Below, piece after piece: positions 23,414-30,331 of a stretch of DNA of 32,109 nt. The stretch spans positions 1 through 32,109 of the forward strand of contig CANRFT010000027.1 of NCBI GenBank assembly GCA_947629955.1, read 5' to 3'. The stretch is from an uncultured Oscillospiraceae bacterium. Its GTDB lineage: Bacteria; Bacillota; Clostridia; Oscillospirales; Oscillospiraceae. Position 1 is the first letter of the stretch; every line of letters starts with the position of its first letter. The notes below the pieces were generated by a model. That model made no database searches, was not told the DNA's origin, and was given only the letters and a program-made list of their open reading frames with translations. Both the position numbers and the translations under genes were made by a program.

Positions 23414-23462
23414 CTTTTCGTGGGCCTTCGACGTCCACAGCTCAAATGATCGCCCCGCATGA

Positions 23463-23494
23463 AAAAAACCTCTGCCACTCGGCAGAGGTTTTTT
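23463..23494 (-). terminator. Intrinsic terminator of the metA-ZIP operon
   Basis: A 14-bp perfect stem (23463-23476 with 23481-23494) around ACTC; on the minus strand it runs into a T-tract. It lies 15 bases past the ZIP gene stop. Confidence 0.88.
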
Positions 23495-23508
23495 CACGTT
23501 TATTCATT

Positions 23509-24288
23509 TCAGTGCTCCAGTCCCAGCACCAGGGCCAGTCCGGCGGCAAAGCCCAGCACCGTGGCCAGGATGGTCCATTTGGACTTCCACTGATCGGCGG
23601 CCTCGGGCAGCAGCTCGAAGAACACCACGTAGAGCATGGCCCCTCCGGCCAGGCCCATGGCCCCGGCCAGCGCCGCGGAGGCCTGTCTGCCCACGAAATA
23701 TCCCGCCAGCGCCCCCAGCACCGTGGGCGCCCCGCTGAGGGCCGCCACCGCGATGGCGGAGACGGCTCTGGAGCCGTCATGGATCAGCGGGATGGCGATG
23801 GACATGCCCTCGGGCAGGTTGTGCAGGCCGATGGTGACGGCGGCCAGCGCCGCCCCCCAGCAGATCCCCTCCACCGCCACCGTGGCCCCCACCGCCATGC
23901 CCACCGGCACGTTGTGGAGGGCCACCGCCGCCGCCAGCACGATGCCGGCGGTGTGCAGATCATGGCGGCCGCAGGCGCAGTGATGGGGGTCGCCCTCCAC
24001 CTCGTGGTGGGCGCTCTTGTCGATCCAGCAGTTCAGCAGCCAGGTGACGGCAAAGCCGATCACCAGAAATACCGGCACCAGCCAGAGCATGCCCTCCGCC
24101 GCCTCCACGGCCTCCGGCACCATATCCACAGATACGATGCACAGCATCAGCCCCCCGGTGAAGGACAGGAGCAGGGCCTCCCCCCGGTGGGACTGCCGCT
24201 TCATCAGCGCGGCCAGGCATCCGCCCAGGGCCAGCCCGCCCACCCCGGTGGCGGCGGTGAGCGCAATGACGAACAGGACTTCTCCCAT
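23509..24288 (-). CDS. ZIP family divalent metal transporter
   Basis: A 259-residue protein with about eight membrane segments. The metal-path motifs typical of ZIP proteins are present: HNVPVGMAVG in helix IV and HNLPEGMSIAIP in helix V, plus a histidine/cysteine-rich cytoplasmic loop (HHEVEGDPHHCACGRH). It imports zinc, iron or a similar divalent cation. It follows metA by 27 bases and shares its terminator. The ribosome site is weak (AGAGG). Confidence 0.92.
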   Translation of the reverse strand: MGEVLFVIALTAATGVGGLALGGCLAALMKRQSHRGEALLLSFTGGLMLCIVSVDMVPEAVEAAEGMLWLVPVFLVIGFAVTWLLNCWIDKSAHHEVEGDPHHCACGRHDLHTAGIVLAAAVALHNVPVGMAVGATVAVEGICWGAALAAVTIGLHNLPEGMSIAIPLIHDGSRAVSAIAVAALSGAPTVLGALAGYFVGRQASAALAGAMGLAGGAMLYVVFFELLPEAADQWKSKWTILATVLGFAAGLALVLGLEH

Positions 24289-24315
24289 ATCGAAAAACCT
24301 CTGAAAAAAACCGTC

Positions 24316-25269
24316 TTACAGCCGCGTCCCGTCCTCCGGCGGCACCTGCAGATCCCGGATGGTCCGCACGTCATAGGGCGTGGTCTGGTATACGAAATAG
24401 TTGAGCCAGTTGGAGTAGAGCAGATGGGCGCTGGACCGCCAGGTGCAGGGAGGCGTCCGCGTGTCATCGTCGTCCGGGAAGTAGTTGACGGGGACATGGA
24501 TGGGCAGACCTGCGTCCTTGTCCCGGCGGTACTCCAGGGCAAGGGTCTCCGCGTCGTACTCCGAGTGGCCGGTGATGAAGATCTGCCTGCCCCCGTTGGT
24601 GGACACGGCGTACACCCCCGCCGCGTCGCTCTCCGCCAGGATCTTCAGCTCGGGCACGGCGGCCACGTCCTCCCGGCGGACGGTGGTGTGCCGGGAGTGG
24701 GGCACCAGGAACTCGTCGTCGAACCCCCGGAACAGGATGGAGCCCTTGTGGGTGACCCGGTGTTTGAACACGCCGAACAGCTTCTCTGGCAGGGGGACCT
24801 TTTCGATCCCGTAGTGGTAATAGAGGGCGGCCTGGGCCCCCCAGCAGATGTGGAAGGTGGAGTGGACGTGGCTCTTGCTCCACTCCATGATGCGGCACAG
24901 CTCGTCCCAGTACTCCACCTCCTCAAAGGAGAGGTGCTCCACCGGCGCGCCGGTGATGACCATGCCGTCGAAATACTGATCCCGCACCTGGTCGAAGGTC
25001 TTGTAAAAGGTGAGCATATGCTCCTCCGGCGTGTGCCTGGGCACCCGGCCCTCCACCTTTAACAGCTCCATCTCGATCTGGAGCGGGGTGTTGCCCAGCA
25101 GGCGGGCCAGCTGGGTCTCTGTGGTGATCTTGGTGGGCATCAGGTTCAGGATGAGCAGCCGCAGGGGGCGGATGTCCTGGGATACCGCGCGCCCCTCGGT
25201 CATGACGAAGATGTTCTCCCGCTCCAGGGTCTTTGCGGCGGGTAAACTGGCCGGTATTTTGATGGGCAT
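24316..25269 (-). CDS. metAA: Homoserine O-acetyltransferase (MetA family)
   Basis: A 317-residue enzyme that acylates homoserine in methionine synthesis. It has the family start [21 protein letters not shown] (first 20 shown in part by motif: [10 protein letters not shown]), the catalytic Cys142 in [10 protein letters not shown], and [12 protein letters not shown] near the C-terminus. Residue 111 in GAPVEHL is Glu; in this family Glu111 marks acetyl-CoA users while E. coli MetA, with Gly111, uses succinyl-CoA. So it is called an acetyltransferase despite MetA ancestry. It has its own promoter (25328-25357). Confidence 0.93.
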   Translation of the reverse strand: MPIKIPASLPAAKTLERENIFVMTEGRAVSQDIRPLRLLILNLMPTKITTETQLARLLGNTPLQIEMELLKVEGRVPRHTPEEHMLTFYKTFDQVRDQYFDGMVITGAPVEHLSFEEVEYWDELCRIMEWSKSHVHSTFHICWGAQAALYYHYGIEKVPLPEKLFGVFKHRVTHKGSILFRGFDDEFLVPHSRHTTVRREDVAAVPELKILAESDAAGVYAVSTNGGRQIFITGHSEYDAETLALEYRRDKDAGLPIHVPVNYFPDDDDTRTPPCTWRSSAHLLYSNWLNYFVYQTTPYDVRTIRDLQVPPEDGTRL

Positions 25270-25327
25270 GGAAAGCTCTCCCTCCTGATAAAGAAAGAAC
25301 CGCAGGGTCCTCCGCGGCTCGCGTCTG

Positions 25328-25357
25328 ACTATACCACAGGGCCGGGGCGGTTGTCAA
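25328..25357 (-). promoter_or_regulatory. Sigma-A promoter of metA
   Basis: Minus-strand TTGACA (25352-25357), an 18-base spacer, and TATAGT (25328-25333). The leader of about 50 bases has a small GC hairpin followed by a pyrimidine stretch (TTCTTTCTTT); it is too short for a SAM riboswitch or T-box. Confidence 0.78.
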
Positions 25358-25423
25358 CAAGGTTTTGACCGGCGGGGCCGGGCTGTTCATAAAAATTTCA
25401 TACTCTCCCGGTGAAAAAGACTG

Positions 25424-25452
25424 TTGACAAAAAACACGGAAAGGATTACAAT
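25424..25452 (+). promoter_or_regulatory. Sigma-A promoter of the 96-residue protein
   Basis: Perfect TTGACA (25424-25429), 17 bases, TACAAT (25447-25452). It may also serve the SH3-NlpC gene downstream, as I see no terminator between the two. Confidence 0.82.
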
Positions 25453-25499
25453 AGTTACAAATCAGTTACAAATTTCCCTATCCCCAAAAGGAGGCCCCC

Positions 25500-25790
25500 A
25501 TGGCAGACAAGAACGGCACCCTGATCTACAAAGGCCATCCCCTGCGCCGGAAAGGCAACCTGGTGTACTACGGTTCGATGGCCGACAAATACATCGTGAT
25601 GATCCAGGTGATGAGCTCCGAGAAGGAGGGCGATCTGGATGTGGCCAACAAGGTACACCTCCAGCTCCAGCTCACCGACCCCGATCTGAAGAGCCGGGAC
25701 CGTGTCGTGAAAAAGAGCGACCTGCCCGACCTGTTCTCCGCCATCGACATGGGCTCCATCTGGCTCATGCGCGCGCTGGCCGGCAAGTGA
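25500..25790 (+). CDS. Small conserved protein of unknown function
   Basis: A 96-residue soluble protein (MADKNGTLIYKGHPLRRKGN..., ending WLMRALAGK). I cannot name a family. The alternating pattern in LIYKGHPLRRKGNLVYYG and YIVMIQVM, then VHLQLQL, suggests a small beta-rich fold. It has a consensus promoter and an AAAAGGAGG ribosome site, so it is probably well expressed. It lies 41 bases before the SH3-NlpC hydrolase. Confidence 0.8.
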   Translation: MADKNGTLIYKGHPLRRKGNLVYYGSMADKYIVMIQVMSSEKEGDLDVANKVHLQLQLTDPDLKSRDRVVKKSDLPDLFSAIDMGSIWLMRALAGK

Positions 25791-25831
25791 CCTGTCCTTT
25801 ACTAATGATCAGAGAGTTGGAGTGATTTCCT

Positions 25832-27046
25832 ATGACCATGAGAGAAAAGCTGGTCCGGGGTCTGGTGGCCGGCGGGCTGGCAGTCGTACTCACCGCCGGG
25901 ACGGCCTTTGCCTCCATCGGCACCGGCACTGTCACCGCGGGCAGCTCCCTCCGTCTCCGGGCGGAGCCCAACACCTCCTCCGCCACCCTGGCCGTCGCCC
26001 CCAAGAACGCCCAGGTGGATGTGCTGGAGGATGCCGGCAGCGGCTGGTACAAAGTATCCTATAAGGGCGTTGAGGGCTATATGTCAGGCCAGTGGCTGTC
26101 CGTCGTCCCGAACGGCGACGCGGCGGACGCCGCCGATCCGGCCGATGATGCCGCCGACGCCGGGACGAACGAGACCGACGAAGCCCCGGCTCCCGCCGAG
26201 ACCTCTGAGGCCGCCTATGTGAACGCCGGTCCCCTGAACGTCCGCTCCGGCCCCGGCACCGGCTACAGCCGGGTGGGCTCTCTGAGCACGGGCTCCTCCG
26301 TCACCGTGGTGGAGACGCTGGACGGCTGGTACAAGGTCACCAGCGGCAATGTCACCGGCTACGTCTCCGCCCGCTACATAACCTTGGGCACGGCCCCCCA
26401 GCCCGCCGCCGAGGTGCGGGGCAGCACGGCCCCCGATCCCCAGAAGGGCTATGTCAGCACCAGCGCGCTGAACGTCCGCTCCGGCCCCGGCACCGACCAT
26501 GATAAGATCGGTTCCCTGGGCTACGGCGACACCGTCACCATCGTGGGCGAGGAAGACGGCTGGTATCAGATCACCAGCGGCAGCCTCGCCGGCTATGTGT
26601 CCAAGGAATACATCTCCTCCTCGCCGGTGTCCGTTGCCGACGCCAGCAGTCTGGGCGCCAAGGCGGCCGCGCTGGCAAAGAAGCAGGTGGGCAAGCGGTA
26701 TGTCTACGGCGCTACCGGTCCCAACTCCTTCGACTGCTCCGGTCTGGTCTATTACGTGTACCGCTCTCTGGGTGTCAATATGTCTCGCGGCGCCTCCGGC
26801 CAGTATTACAACAACGGACGGTTCATCTCCAAATCTCAGTCCGCGATGCAGCCCGGCGATCTGGTGTTCTTCTTCAACCGGAAGAACGACTCCTCCGGCG
26901 GCCGCCTGCCTGTGACCCACGTGGGCATCTACGTCGGCGACAACAAGTTCGTCCACGCCTCCAGCCCCTCCACCGGCGTCGAGATCGAGACCCTGTTCGG
27001 CGGCTATCACAGTCAGTATCTGGTCGCTGTCAAGCGGATCGGCTGA
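25832..27046 (+). CDS. SH3-domain NlpC/P60 cell-wall hydrolase
   Basis: A 404-residue secreted peptidase. A signal peptide (about 1-27) is followed by three bacterial SH3 domains (about 33-92, 127-188 and 204-268; each with the LNVRSGPGT or LRLRAEPNT core) separated by an Ala/Asp-rich linker. The C-terminal NlpC/P60 domain (about 283-404) carries the catalytic Cys in FDCSGLVYY, His in VTHVGIYVG and a third polar residue in FVHASSP. Such enzymes cut gamma-D-Glu-diaminopimelate bonds in peptidoglycan stem peptides. The start follows TTGGAG; the terminator at 27066-27095 closes the unit. Confidence 0.94.
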   Translation: MTMREKLVRGLVAGGLAVVLTAGTAFASIGTGTVTAGSSLRLRAEPNTSSATLAVAPKNAQVDVLEDAGSGWYKVSYKGVEGYMSGQWLSVVPNGDAADAADPADDAADAGTNETDEAPAPAETSEAAYVNAGPLNVRSGPGTGYSRVGSLSTGSSVTVVETLDGWYKVTSGNVTGYVSARYITLGTAPQPAAEVRGSTAPDPQKGYVSTSALNVRSGPGTDHDKIGSLGYGDTVTIVGEEDGWYQITSGSLAGYVSKEYISSSPVSVADASSLGAKAAALAKKQVGKRYVYGATGPNSFDCSGLVYYVYRSLGVNMSRGASGQYYNNGRFISKSQSAMQPGDLVFFFNRKNDSSGGRLPVTHVGIYVGDNKFVHASSPSTGVEIETLFGGYHSQYLVAVKRIG

Positions 27047-27065
27047 ACCCTCTTCCATACATATC

Positions 27066-27095
27066 GCCCGTCCGGTGTTGCCGGGCGGGCTTTTT
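27066..27095 (+). terminator. Intrinsic terminator after the NlpC/P60 gene
   Basis: A 10-bp stem (27066-27075 with 27081-27090, one T-G) and five T residues. Confidence 0.88.
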
Positions 27096-27142
27096 GTGTC
27101 CCGAACATTTGTTACAGTTTCATTAATTTTTCACTTCTCCCC

Positions 27143-27171
27143 TTTACATTTTTATGATTGTGGTCTAAAAT
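27143..27171 (+). promoter_or_regulatory. Sigma-A promoter of the ireB-like gene
   Basis: TTTACA (27143-27148), 17 bases, TAAAAT (27166-27171). It places the transcript start near 27178 and rules out a start codon further upstream. Confidence 0.72.
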
Positions 27172-27202
27172 AAGTCTATCTTTTTCAGGGGAGGTGCGCC
27201 CA

Positions 27203-27457
27203 GTGAGCGAGATGGATTATACCCGTAAATTCAGCGTAAATCTTGATAAAGACCAGGAGATCAGGACTATTTTGACCTCGGTCTACAATGCCCTTCGGGA
27301 GAAGGGATATAACCCCATCAATCAGATCGTGGGCTATATCCTCAGTGAGGATCCCACTTACATTACAAACCACAACAACGCCCGCACGCTGATCCGCCAA
27401 TTGGACCGGGACGAACTGTTGCAGGTGCTGCTGAAAAGCTACCTCACAGGGAAATGA
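27203..27457 (+). CDS. IreB family regulatory phosphoprotein
   Basis: An 84-residue protein of the IreB (UPF0297) family, recognised by [28 protein letters not shown] (core [13 protein letters not shown]), the [16 protein letters not shown] helix and KSYL at the end. In Enterococcus IreB is phosphorylated by the kinase IreK and affects cephalosporin tolerance; it often precedes ruvX, which is absent here. I chose GTG 27203, six bases after GGGGAGGTG; ATG 27212 is too far from that site. Confidence 0.9.
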   Translation: MSEMDYTRKFSVNLDKDQEIRTILTSVYNALREKGYNPINQIVGYILSEDPTYITNHNNARTLIRQLDRDELLQVLLKSYLTGK

Positions 27458-27464
27458 ATACCGG

Positions 27465-27495
27465 CGCCGGAGGGGTCTCCCTCCGGCGTTTTTTT
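27465..27495 (+). terminator. Intrinsic terminator after the ireB-like gene
   Basis: A 10-bp perfect stem (27465-27474 with 27479-27488), GTCT loop and seven T residues. Confidence 0.9.
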
Positions 27496-27573
27496 GAATA
27501 TTTACAGTTTATCTATGGTTTCTCCCTCCGCGGCGCGGTATACTTTTCAAAACCGTAAGCGAGGTGTCCCGAT

Positions 27574-28854
27574 ATGAAGCGGATCGTCTCCATCCTTTTG
27601 CTGCTGGCCATGGCCCTGTCCCTCTGCGCCTGCGAACAAAGCGCTCCGGCGGAGAGCGGACCGCCCTCCGCCGCCCCTACGGCCTCCCCCGCCCTCACCG
27701 CGGACGGGCTGGCCCGGGCTGCCGTGTCCGCCTCCGGCAGGGACCCGGACGAACTGGAAAAGCTGAACGACAGGCTGGAGAGCGACGCCCTGGCGGAATA
27801 TATCGCCAGCTATTACGGCATTGAGGCGTGGGAGGACTGCGCCGTCTACCGGGCCGGCGGGGCCGAGGTCTATGAGGTCGCCGTGCTGGAACTGGCGGAC
27901 GCCGTCTCCAACAGCGACGCTCTCTCCGGCCTGGAGCAGTACATCCATGACCGGGAGGGAGACTTCACCGGCTACGCCCCCCAGCAGGCGGACATCGCCG
28001 CCCACGGTCTCACCGCCGTCCGGGAGCGGGACGGGAAGCGCTTCGCCGCCCTGCTGCTGTGTGAAGATCCCGAGGCCGCCCGGGACGCCTTCTTCGGCGA
28101 TCCCCGGCCGGACGCGTCTGCCGCCCCATCTCCGGCGCCGGCCGTCTCCGCCCCTCCGTCCGCCCCGGACCCCACCCCTGCACCCACTCCGGGACCCACT
28201 CCCAGCGGTCCGGTAACCTATCCTGGCCGCACCCCCTTCACCGATCCCAACATCGACGATATGACGGTGTACGACACCTCCGCCATCCTGTCCGCCTGGG
28301 AGGAGCGGGACCCCTCCGGCCTGTCCGACTACGACAGGGCCATCTATGATGCGGCGGAGGCGGTCATCGACAGCCAGATCGGTCCGGATATGACCGACCT
28401 GGAGAAGGAGTATGCCCTGTACCTGTGGACCATCACCCACATGGAGTACGATTACGACCATCAGGACCCCACCGTCACGGTGAGTCGGGATTCCTTCACC
28501 CCCTATGGCGGCCTCATCAAGGGCAAGGGGGTGTGCCTGGGGTTCTCCTCAGTGTTCCAGCTGCTGATGGATATGGCGGGCGTAGAGTGCATCACGGTGG
28601 TTGGCGCGGCCTACAACAGTGAAGACGACCACGCCTGGAACATGGTCCGCCTGGACGGGGAATGGTACTGCGTAGATGCCACCTGGGACTGGACCTATTA
28701 CAACGACATGGGCTATATGCGCTATTTCAACGTGACCAGCGACTTCATGGCGGAAGAACACCAGTGGGACTACAACAATGTGCCCGAGGCGGATTCTCCC
28801 TCTCCCTGGACCCCGCCCCGCAACCCTGATTTCAACGGCTTCTGGCCCTGGTAG
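27574..28854 (+). CDS. Lipoprotein with DUF4358-like and transglutaminase-like domains
   Basis: A 426-residue protein. A lipoprotein signal ends at Cys20 (LCAC box). Residues about 45-180 resemble DUF4358 (YYGIEAWEDCAVYRAGGAEVYEV in part, then FTGYAPQQADI). A Pro/Ala/Ser linker covers about 183-222. The C-terminal half (about 270-400) is transglutaminase-like with the Cys in GKGVCLGFSS, His in DDHAWNMV and Asp in CVDATWDW, the expected catalytic triad order. It probably acts on peptides at the cell surface as a protease or cross-linker. A TATACT -10-like box (27539-27544) lies upstream, without a good -35. Confidence 0.9.
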   Translation: MKRIVSILLLLAMALSLCACEQSAPAESGPPSAAPTASPALTADGLARAAVSASGRDPDELEKLNDRLESDALAEYIASYYGIEAWEDCAVYRAGGAEVYEVAVLELADAVSNSDALSGLEQYIHDREGDFTGYAPQQADIAAHGLTAVRERDGKRFAALLLCEDPEAARDAFFGDPRPDASAAPSPAPAVSAPPSAPDPTPAPTPGPTPSGPVTYPGRTPFTDPNIDDMTVYDTSAILSAWEERDPSGLSDYDRAIYDAAEAVIDSQIGPDMTDLEKEYALYLWTITHMEYDYDHQDPTVTVSRDSFTPYGGLIKGKGVCLGFSSVFQLLMDMAGVECITVVGAAYNSEDDHAWNMVRLDGEWYCVDATWDWTYYNDMGYMRYFNVTSDFMAEEHQWDYNNVPEADSPSPWTPPRNPDFNGFWPW

Positions 28855-28865
28855 CACCGCAGTTT

Positions 28866-28899
28866 GCCCTCCCGCGCCAACGCATCGACGCGGGAGGGC
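28866..28899 (+). terminator. Hairpin after the transglutaminase-like gene
   Basis: An 11-bp perfect stem (28866-28876 with 28889-28899), 12-base loop. No T-run follows, so it may be a weak or factor-assisted terminator. Confidence 0.5.
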
Positions 28900-28937
28900 C
28901 GCTCAAGTTCCCGCTTGAAATTTTCCGTGTTTTCCTC

Positions 28938-28965
28938 TTTACAAATCATTTTTTTCTGATATAAT
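28938..28965 (+). promoter_or_regulatory. Sigma-A promoter of the tRNA-Ala locus
   Basis: TTTACA (28938-28943), 16 bases, perfect TATAAT (28960-28965) with extended TGA. It is the only strong promoter found before the intact tRNA, which lies about 670 bases downstream; two truncated tRNA halves come first. Confidence 0.75.
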
Positions 28966-28997
28966 ATCTTTCGTTGCCGCGTCCAGCGAGTTGCTAT

Positions 28998-29035
28998 GGG
29001 CCCGTAGCTCAGTTGGGAGAGCGCTGCGTTCGCAA
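28998..29035 (+). pseudogene. Truncated tRNA-Ala(CGC), 5' half A
   Basis: Positions 1-38 of a tRNA: acceptor 5' strand GGGCCCG, full D arm, anticodon 5' strand CTGCG and loop TTCGCAA, after which the tRNA ends and GCATACGAATCC begins. It differs from the other two copies at five of 38 positions, so it derives from a different tRNA-Ala gene. It lacks the anticodon 3' strand, T arm and acceptor 3' strand and cannot make a tRNA. Confidence 0.85.
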
Positions 29036-29355
29036 GCATACGAATCCCCATCCTACACCCCATTTCCCCATCAATCCGGCCAAAATTTTTCGCCACTCCC
29101 TGCCGAAAAATTTTGGTTCGGCGGCAAAGCCGCCGCCAATTTTCGTCACCTGCTCCTCTTTTCCCCTCTTCCCCTCCTCTTCCCCCCTCCTTCCTCCGCC
29201 GTCACAATCTTCTATTATTATATATAAAAACACCCTAATTCCCCCGTTTTGTCTCATAAATACAAAGAAAAATACCCATGTCCCCCTTAACACCTCACAT
29301 AACGGTGAGATTAATATGGGCCTGTAGCTCAGTTGGGAGAGCGTTCGGTTCGCAT
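29036..29355 (+). repeat. 320-bp tandem repeat, copy 1
   Basis: Runs from GCATACGAATCC to the end of tRNA 5' half B. It contains a 13-bp inverted repeat (29080-29092 with 29104-29116), a GGCGGC-AAA-GCCGCC hairpin (29120-29134), a pure pyrimidine tract of about 45 bases (around 29150-29198), an AT-rich stretch, and a CTCAC/GTGAG hairpin before the tRNA half. I see no gene in it. It differs from copy 2 only at 29067 (C) against 29387 (T). Together with copy 2 it fills the 28855-29637 interval that lacks a protein gene. Confidence 0.95.
29318..29355 (+). pseudogene. Truncated tRNA-Ala(CGC), 5' half B
   Basis: Positions 1-38, identical to the same part of the intact tRNA at 29638: acceptor GGGCCTG, D arm, TTCGG and loop TTCGCAT. 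It is then joined to GCATACGAATCC, exactly as half A is. Confidence 0.88.
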
Positions 29356-29675
29356 GCATACGAATCCCCATCCTACACCCCATTTCTCCATCAATCCGGC
29401 CAAAATTTTTCGCCACTCCCTGCCGAAAAATTTTGGTTCGGCGGCAAAGCCGCCGCCAATTTTCGTCACCTGCTCCTCTTTTCCCCTCTTCCCCTCCTCT
29501 TCCCCCCTCCTTCCTCCGCCGTCACAATCTTCTATTATTATATATAAAAACACCCTAATTCCCCCGTTTTGTCTCATAAATACAAAGAAAAATACCCATG
29601 TCCCCCTTAACACCTCACATAACGGTGAGATTAATATGGGCCTGTAGCTCAGTTGGGAGAGCGTTCGGTTCGCAT
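29356..29675 (+). repeat. 320-bp tandem repeat, copy 2
   Basis: Second copy, 319 of 320 bases identical to 29036-29355. Its last 38 bases are the first 38 bases of the intact tRNA. The hairpins recur at 29400-29436 and 29440-29454. Confidence 0.95.
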
Positions 29676-29713
29676 CCGAGAGGTCGAGAGTTCGAGTCTC
29701 TTCAGGTCCACCA
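29638..29713 (+). tRNA. tRNA-Ala(CGC)
   Basis: A complete 76-base cloverleaf with encoded CCA. Acceptor GGGCCTG pairs with CAGGTCC and includes G3-U70, the alanine identity pair. D arm GCTC/GAGC, anticodon stem TTCGG/CCGAG with loop TTCGCAT (anticodon CGC, reads GCG), T arm GAGAG/CTCTT with loop TTCGAGT, discriminator A. It is the only complete tRNA in the window and follows two truncated 5' halves. Confidence 0.95.
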
Positions 29714-29719
29714 AACGGA

Positions 29720-29750
29720 AACCACCGCGGATCATTCCGCGGTGGTTTTT
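29720..29750 (+). terminator. Terminator of the tRNA-Ala locus
   Basis: A 12-bp stem (29720-29731 with 29736-29747) around TCAT with five T residues at its end, seven bases past the tRNA CCA. Confidence 0.88.
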
Positions 29751-29781
29751 CGTTTGACCACAGGAATACCACAGAGAGGGT

Positions 29782-30237
29782 TCAGTTTATTTTCATTTCC
29801 CCCCTGGCCTGGGCGATCTCCGCTTTCATCTCCAGGATCAATTTTTTCAGCTTTTCCTCGCACTCGGCCTCGGTTTTGGCATAAATATTTCGGGAATGTT
29901 TTTTGCCGTCAGGCCAGACCGGGGAGTACCTTCCCTCCCACAGATGGGGCCTCAGCTGGCTGACGCAGCCCGTTCCGGGCCGTCGGCGGGGCGTCTTGTA
30001 CGGGATGAACTCCGGCGCAGGAGCCGTCTCCTCCGCGTTCTGTGCCCCTTCCAGCGCCTCCGCGCCGGCGATGCCTTGGTCTATCTTTGCCGCCGCGCTC
30101 TGCCGCATCTCGTCGGTGATGTGGGCGTAGACGTTCAGCGTGGTAGTGCTGGACACATGGCCGATGATGGCCGAGAGGGTCTTTACATCCATGCCGTGTT
30201 CCAGGGCCATGGTGGCGAAGGTATGTCTCAAATCCAC
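29782..30237 (-). pseudogene. Tyrosine recombinase (integrase), C-terminal fragment
   Basis: About 151 residues holding the end of the catalytic domain: DLRHTFATMALEHG (second active-site Arg with the HxxR region), IGHVSSTTTLNVYAHI (active-site His and Tyr), then a long tail. The N-terminal arm-binding and core domains and the first catalytic Arg are missing; a stop codon directly precedes the frame at about 30238. The tail contains WEGRYSPVWPDGKKH and YAKTEAECEEKL, which resembles the AP2-like arm-binding domain normally found at the N-terminus. It lies 68 bases past the tRNA-Ala gene, the classic place for a tRNA-integrating element, and looks cut by the serine-recombinase element. Confidence 0.85.
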
Positions 30238-30331
30238 CTATGTCAAGCACAGACTAAGGGAATTTTGTAAATAAAATGTGAATTGAGTCAAATCGTGGTG
30301 CCTTGTGTCGAATTATGGCGTTAATCCATTG

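Noticed and set aside
25270-25330. SAM riboswitch or T-box in the metA leader
   Set aside because: The leader from the promoter at 25328-25357 is only about 50 bases with one small hairpin, too short for either.
29036-29675. CRISPR-like array
   Set aside because: Only two long units in direct contact, with no short repeats or variable spacers and no cas genes.
28998-29713. Group I intron in the tRNA anticodon loop
   Set aside because: No 3' exon follows either truncated half; the downstream sequence restarts at tRNA position 1, and I see no P3-P7 core.
28770-29772. Overlapping open frames on both strands across the tRNA repeat region
   Set aside because: They read through tRNA sequence and the tandem repeat (typical antisense-tRNA translations such as LSQLSYRP) and repeat with the 320-bp unit; no start signals support them.
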